Positions 31,947-35,831 of a stretch of DNA of 35,831 nucleotides are shown here, in pieces. The position numbers and the translations under genes are program-made. The DNA is from Hominisplanchenecus_A murintestinalis (GTDB lineage Bacteria > Bacillota > Clostridia > Lachnospirales > Lachnospiraceae). The stretch's first letter is position 1. Every line of letters begins with the position of its first letter. The stretch covers positions 1-35,831 of the forward strand of contig NZ_CALPCM010000029.1 in NCBI RefSeq assembly GCF_943193015.1, given 5' to 3'. The notes below the pieces were generated by a model. That model ran no database searches. It was not told the DNA's origin and saw nothing but the letters and a program-made list of their open reading frames with translations.

Positions 31947-34382
31947 CTAGTATAAAAGTCTTCGGTTCTTCGCCTCCGCCACTGCGGCGGCCTTGTTGTT
32001 CACCTTTAATTTTTTATATGTTTCCTGATTGTAATACTTTACTCCCGCTTTGGACAATCCAAGCTGCTCCGCAATTTTTTCTACGGACAAACCCTCTGCC
32101 TGCAGCCGCAGGATTTTTAACGCCTTATCTGTCAGGAGCACATTTCCCTCCTGCTTTTCTTTTAAGTATGCCGGATAAAATTCTGCCATCTGTGTACATT
32201 CCTTTAGAACCTGCTTTTTAAATGCCTGATCCCGCCATATAACCGTATCTGCTTTCAAAAGTTTCAGGAGCGCCGCGCCCTCCCTTGTAAGAATCCGTAC
32301 AAAATGATAATCCTCCGCCTTTGCCACTGCTTCCTGCAAAATCTCCCGCCATCCGTTCATTCCCATGCGGTATCGAGTGATAGCCGACAGTATCATGACT
32401 TCTATCTCTACATAAGTTCTACGCATTTTTTCTGCATAATAGCGCATCTTTTCCAACAACAGAAGCGCTTTTTCTTTCCACCCGACCGCCAGATATATCC
32501 GTATTTTTGTCAAATAACGGTAACGATCCATCACGTTGAACTCTGCGTTCTCATCCGGCGCTTCTTTCAGCCATTGGCATATTTCTCCAATTCTTCCCAT
32601 ATATAAGTCCATCCTTACTGACATAGCGCTGATATTCGGCAGAAGTTTTGGCGCTTCCTTCTCTGCCACTTTCCGGAAACTTTCCAGCATATCCCATGCG
32701 TCCCCCATATGATTGTTTAAAATGGATAGCTGTGTCAAAATTCCCACGGCCACAAAGACCTGCTCTGTCTTCCCGCCGCTCTCCGCCTGCATCCTTCCTT
32801 TTCCTGCCAAAGACGCCACTTCGTAATCATCCCCGCCTTTTTCAAAGAAACTCTCTGCAAGGGCAAGAGCTACCAGACCCTTCCCATACTTCCCAAGTAC
32901 AAATGGTACAATCTTTCCCATTGTTTTTGCCAGCTCTTTATCTTTCCTACTCCATTCACAAAAATCTTTTCCTCCGTTCATCATTGAAGGCAGATTGCTG
33001 GTAACGGAAAATTCCGGCAAAACCGTTTTTCTCTCTGTTAAAAATATTCCCGCATGTTTAAAAATATCTGTTAAGTGAATAATTCCCCTGTGCGGCAAAC
33101 CGATATCCAGATATAAAATTTTGGCTTCTATCGCTCTTTTTATTCCCCCTGACTTTTCTTTCGCATAATTAAGGAGTTCCTGATACCAGCGTTCGCTTTC
33201 CTCTTCATTTAAAAGAATGGACTGCAGCATACTCATACCCGCCATCAGCTCCACGCTCGTTTTTATCTTTTCCTCCGGAAGCGTAAGATAATAATGCCTT
33301 AGTTCAAAATAATTTCCGGACGCCGGATTCCTTCTCATATTTTCAATCAGTATCCGCGAAATCCCCTCTTCGTTATGGCACGTTTCATACATCTTAAGCG
33401 CTTCCATGATATTCCCTTCCATCTCGTAGCTGTTTCCCGCGCTGTAATACAGCTCTCCAATATAATCCTGTGAATATTTTGCAAAAAGCCTCCTGCGCAT
33501 AGAATATTTCATAGGAATTCTCATCTCATATACGCTCTGTTCGTTTTCACTTTCTTCTATCAGGAAATTTCCCATCTCCAGCGCCTGCACAAGCAGTCTT
33601 CCCGCGTTCTTTTTCTTTGTAATCTGCTGCGCCGTCCGCAGATCAAATTGTTCTACAATAGATATTGACTCCAAAAACTCCTGCAGTTCCACGTTCCACT
33701 GGTCATACACATGTACCTCAAAATAATCCCAGATATCTTTTCTGGATTCTTCAATTTCGTGAAGCTCTGCTTCTTCCTTGTCTTCTGTTCTTTCAAACTT
33801 TGGAATGCCCTTAAGCCTCATGGCTGCAATCTGGAGATAAAGGGGATGCCCATGCCCCAGCTCCCGAATCCTTTTACTGGCAGCTTCCGTTGGGTACACT
33901 TCCCATTTTTCTAAATAAATTTCCTGCTCCTTCTCTGTCAAAAATAACTGTTCTTCCCCTATCGTCACGAAAAAATGACGGATATGGACAGACTTTAGCC
34001 ATTTCGGTATCGAAGCCCTTGATATCAATATCAGCCAGACATCTTTTCTGACGCTCAGCTCCTCTATTAACTGCCCGTAGAGACTTCGTTCCTCCCATGT
34101 TTCCAGCAGATGTAAATCATCTATCACAAGAGTTGTCTGTAACTCTGTCTTTTCCGATACCATCGCGGCAATTTCCTCGATTCCGGTATCAGATACGGAA
34201 ACATACTGATATCTTTTCCTGCCCAGGAAATCCACCGCAAAAGAAGTCTTTCCCGTTCCCGTCACGCCATAGATATATACGGTCTGCCCGATATTTTTTG
34301 CAGCTTTCATCTGCTCCCATGAAGCCTGCGGACGTACATAATGTTCATCTATAGATAACTGCTTTCTTTTATTCTTCGACAT
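31947..34382 (-). CDS. MalT-like STAND regulator with LuxR-type DNA-binding domain
   Basis: The 811-residue regulator starts MSKNKRKQLSIDEHYVRPQASW. An N-terminal NTPase domain follows, with Walker A GVTGTGKTS (39-47) and Walker B LVIDDLHLL (85-93). The middle (about 230-720) is helical and tetratricopeptide-like. A C-terminal LuxR/GerE helix-turn-helix includes LTDKALKILRLQAEGLSVEKIAEQLGLS and a recognition helix in SKAGVKYYNQETYKKLKV. In MalT-type proteins, ligand and ATP binding to the sensor region promotes oligomerisation and activation. The ligand and targets here are unknown, though the neighbouring glycosyltransferase and surface protein genes are candidates. The ribosome site AAGGAGAG is well placed. 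Only a weak promoter candidate is seen upstream (-10 TACAAT at 34436-34441). Confidence 0.88.
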   Translation of the reverse strand: MSKNKRKQLSIDEHYVRPQASWEQMKAAKNIGQTVYIYGVTGTGKTSFAVDFLGRKRYQYVSVSDTGIEEIAAMVSEKTELQTTLVIDDLHLLETWEERSLYGQLIEELSVRKDVWLILISRASIPKWLKSVHIRHFFVTIGEEQLFLTEKEQEIYLEKWEVYPTEAASKRIRELGHGHPLYLQIAAMRLKGIPKFERTEDKEEAELHEIEESRKDIWDYFEVHVYDQWNVELQEFLESISIVEQFDLRTAQQITKKKNAGRLLVQALEMGNFLIEESENEQSVYEMRIPMKYSMRRRLFAKYSQDYIGELYYSAGNSYEMEGNIMEALKMYETCHNEEGISRILIENMRRNPASGNYFELRHYYLTLPEEKIKTSVELMAGMSMLQSILLNEEESERWYQELLNYAKEKSGGIKRAIEAKILYLDIGLPHRGIIHLTDIFKHAGIFLTERKTVLPEFSVTSNLPSMMNGGKDFCEWSRKDKELAKTMGKIVPFVLGKYGKGLVALALAESFFEKGGDDYEVASLAGKGRMQAESGGKTEQVFVAVGILTQLSILNNHMGDAWDMLESFRKVAEKEAPKLLPNISAMSVRMDLYMGRIGEICQWLKEAPDENAEFNVMDRYRYLTKIRIYLAVGWKEKALLLLEKMRYYAEKMRRTYVEIEVMILSAITRYRMGMNGWREILQEAVAKAEDYHFVRILTREGAALLKLLKADTVIWRDQAFKKQVLKECTQMAEFYPAYLKEKQEGNVLLTDKALKILRLQAEGLSVEKIAEQLGLSKAGVKYYNQETYKKLKVNNKAAAVAEAKNRRLLY

Positions 34383-34453
34383 AAAACTCTCCTTTTTTCA
34401 CAAAACCTGGCGTTTTAATCATTCTATTTCGCAATATTGTACCCGACAATAGC

Positions 34454-34479
34454 AAAAAACAAACCAGCCAAGCGGCCAG
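34454..34479 (-). terminator. Rho-independent terminator, second of a tandem pair
   Basis: On the leftward transcript CTGGCC (34479-34474) pairs with GGCTGG (34469-34464), including two G-U pairs, around a 4-base loop. It is followed by TTTGTTTTTT (34463-34454). It is a short hairpin with a strong U-tract between the surface protein gene and the regulator, 25 bases past the first terminator. Confidence 0.75.
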
Positions 34480-34504
34480 GAGTTTTCATTTAAAACACAG
34501 AAAG

Positions 34505-34541
34505 CTGCCGCTTCACGGCTTTTCAACCGTTAAAGCAGCAG
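34505..34541 (-). terminator. Terminator hairpin after the surface protein gene
   Basis: The arms CTGCTGCTTTA...CGG and CCG...TGAAGCGGCAG form a long stem with one bulged A and a few G-U pairs, around an 8-base loop. On the leftward transcript it is followed by a moderately U-rich stretch (ctttctgtgtttt). It begins 38 bases after the stop codon at 34579. The rightward side is also T-rich (ttcttttat), so it may work both ways. Confidence 0.72.
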
Positions 34542-34578
34542 TTCTTTTATCCATTATATCTTATCCTGTTGGATATCC

Positions 34579-35831
34579 TTATCTGCGTTTCACACGTTTC
34601 GACGCCGTGCTCATTGGACTTGGATTCGATTTGGTAACTACGGCTATCCTATAATAGTATTTTTTGCCTTTCTTTGCTTTCTTATCCACATAACTTAATT
34701 TCTTCTTTCCAAGGGTTTTCACTCTCACATAACCGGAATTTTTCTTTGTTGAACGGTACAGCACGTATTTTTTTGCACTTTTTCCTTTCTTCCATGTGAT
34801 TTTTATTCCTTTGGATGTGGACAAAACCTTCTTTATCTTCGTTCCTTTGGCAAGCCTGATTGCCTTTACTGCCCCGGCTGCGCTTTTCACACTGCCATCT
34901 TTTGTTACCGCTACCGCATAATATTTCGCGCTCTGTACAGGTTTTTCATCCTGGATTTGGGTTTTCCCTGACAATGTCGTTTTAACCAATGTGGTTTTCT
35001 TTCCCGATATACGGTAAATCTCGTATCGCTCCGCGCCCGCAACAGGCTTTACCGTTACCTGTACAGATATGCCTTTTCTTCCGGCAATAGCTTTTAGCTT
35101 TAAAATTTCCGGAGCTGTCATCTGATTCTCTGTTACGCCCGTATTTCCTTCATTCCCCTTTAATCCCGGTGATTTCAACGTCGCCTTCACAACATCGCTG
35201 GCGAAATGCGTATCCGTTTCTTTCATCCGTATATATGCCGTATATGCCGTATTCGGCTGGCAGTCGCTTTTTGTATTCCCATCTGTCCATGTCTCCCCGT
35301 CAAAACTGTATTCCGCTCCCTCTGTCCTCTCTATCGTTGCCGTGAATGTCTGTTTATCTTCATTTTCTGTAAATGTCAGGTTACATGCCGCGGGAGCTGC
35401 CTGTTCGGCTTTCCCAATCATAAAATACTTTGTTACGGCTTCGCCCATAAGTTTCCCTCCCTCTTTCGGCGTAACCGTAATGTCTGCCCTGCCGGGATTC
35501 GTGTTGTTCGCATAGCTATATGTAAAATCTACGTCTTTTTCAAATGTGGTCTTCCTCTCGCCAATCATTACGGAAACTTCCGGTTCCGGCACGATAGGCT
35601 CTGCACAATAAACAGCGTTTCCCACGTCTGCCACCATATCTTCTGTCAAGAGAAATGCCATCTGCATCCCTTCTCCCAAAGTCCCGGTTCCGATAAGCAG
35701 ACCGTTTACCGTAAAGGCTCCCTCGCCTTCTATGCTGCCGTTATTCGTAAGCGTGCCGCCGTTGTCTATTGTCAGGGATGCGTCAGGCATAATTGTTACG
35801 ACAGCCCCCTCCCCTATCGTTACGCTGCCGG
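34579..35831 (-). CDS. Large surface protein, C-terminal part (5' end outside window)
   Basis: The reading frame stays open to the right edge, so 35790 is an internal Met rather than the start, and 416 residues plus the stop codon are visible. The visible N-terminal side (GSVTIGEGAVVTIMPDASLT, then NGGTLTNNGSIEGEG) is a repetitive Gly/Asn-rich beta-solenoid pattern. A segment with FTYSYANNTNPGRADITVTP resembles the Ig-like repeats common in Lachnospiraceae surface proteins. Two fibronectin type III-like domains end the protein (ERYEIYRISGKKTTLV and KKYVLYRSTKKNSGYVRV), and the tail is very basic (STASKRVKRR). There is no LPxTG sorting motif, so attachment to the wall may be by charge. Its function is unknown, adhesion being a guess. 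Tandem terminators follow. Confidence 0.82.
   Translation of the reverse strand, partial: GSVTIGEGAVVTIMPDASLTIDNGGTLTNNGSIEGEGAFTVNGLLIGTGTLGEGMQMAFLLTEDMVADVGNAVYCAEPIVPEPEVSVMIGERKTTFEKDVDFTYSYANNTNPGRADITVTPKEGGKLMGEAVTKYFMIGKAEQAAPAACNLTFTENEDKQTFTATIERTEGAEYSFDGETWTDGNTKSDCQPNTAYTAYIRMKETDTHFASDVVKATLKSPGLKGNEGNTGVTENQMTAPEILKLKAIAGRKGISVQVTVKPVAGAERYEIYRISGKKTTLVKTTLSGKTQIQDEKPVQSAKYYAVAVTKDGSVKSAAGAVKAIRLAKGTKIKKVLSTSKGIKITWKKGKSAKKYVLYRSTKKNSGYVRVKTLGKKKLSYVDKKAKKGKKYYYRIAVVTKSNPSPMSTASKRVKRR

Noticed and set aside
34383..34460. TTGTTT/TACAAT pair as the regulator gene promoter
   Set aside because: Spacing is only 15 bases and the -35 lies in the terminator U-tract, so it is too weak to annotate as a promoter.
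1..35831. CRISPR arrays, insertion sequences, tRNA or rRNA genes
   Set aside because: No regularly spaced repeats, transposase motifs, or cloverleaf/rRNA signatures were recognised on reading; a dedicated search was not possible here.

Overview
The window looks like a chromosomal segment of an anaerobic Gram-positive Clostridia, most likely a Lachnospiraceae-type gut bacterium. The grounds are a complete clostridial-order rnfCDGEAB operon, strong AGGAGG-type ribosome binding sites, sigma-A-like promoters, lipobox lipoproteins, an LCP-family protein, cell-wall-binding repeats and YfhO. Base composition appears intermediate and was not counted. No rRNA, tRNA, CRISPR array, insertion sequence or phage gene was seen. 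Taxonomy is inference from gene content only.

Left end (1-7132, leftward): a tandem LexA-like operator at the very edge, probably serving a gene outside the window; a secreted cell-wall-binding-repeat protein with its own promoter and terminator; then rnfB-A-E-G-D-C (transcribed C to B), the ion-pumping ferredoxin:NAD+ oxidoreductase. An integral membrane protein of the CmpB-like putative ABC permease family lies 13 bases upstream of rnfC and is probably the first gene of that transcript. A rightward YprB-like exonuclease (7275-8354) is divergent from it, and is followed by a structured, possibly dispersed repeat element and a strong terminator.

Middle (8660-20132, leftward): a cell-surface polysaccharide block. 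In order of transcription it holds a two-domain GT2, a WecE-like sugar aminotransferase, a second paralogous two-domain GT2, a single-domain GT2, a polyprenyl-phosphate sugar-1-phosphate transferase, an LCP ligase-type protein, a rhamnosyltransferase-like GT2 and an HtrA protease. Together these could start a glycan on undecaprenyl phosphate, extend it, add a 4-amino-4,6-dideoxy sugar, and attach the polymer to the wall. No flippase, polymerase or nucleotide-sugar synthesis genes other than the aminotransferase are visible, so the pathway must be completed elsewhere.

Right half: a rightward YfhO-family membrane protein shares a compact overlapping divergent promoter with the polysaccharide block, and its 3' end overlaps, on the opposite strand, the last gene of a four-gene leftward operon. 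That operon encodes a solute-binding-protein-like lipoprotein, a second lipoprotein with a CX4CXH...C motif, an ABC ATPase, and a double-length ABC-2 permease that looks like two fused halves. This is the least explained module here. Further right are a solitary large GT2-GT4 fusion with its own promoter and terminator, a MalT/LuxR-type STAND regulator, tandem terminators, and the C-terminal part of a large secreted surface protein running off the right edge.
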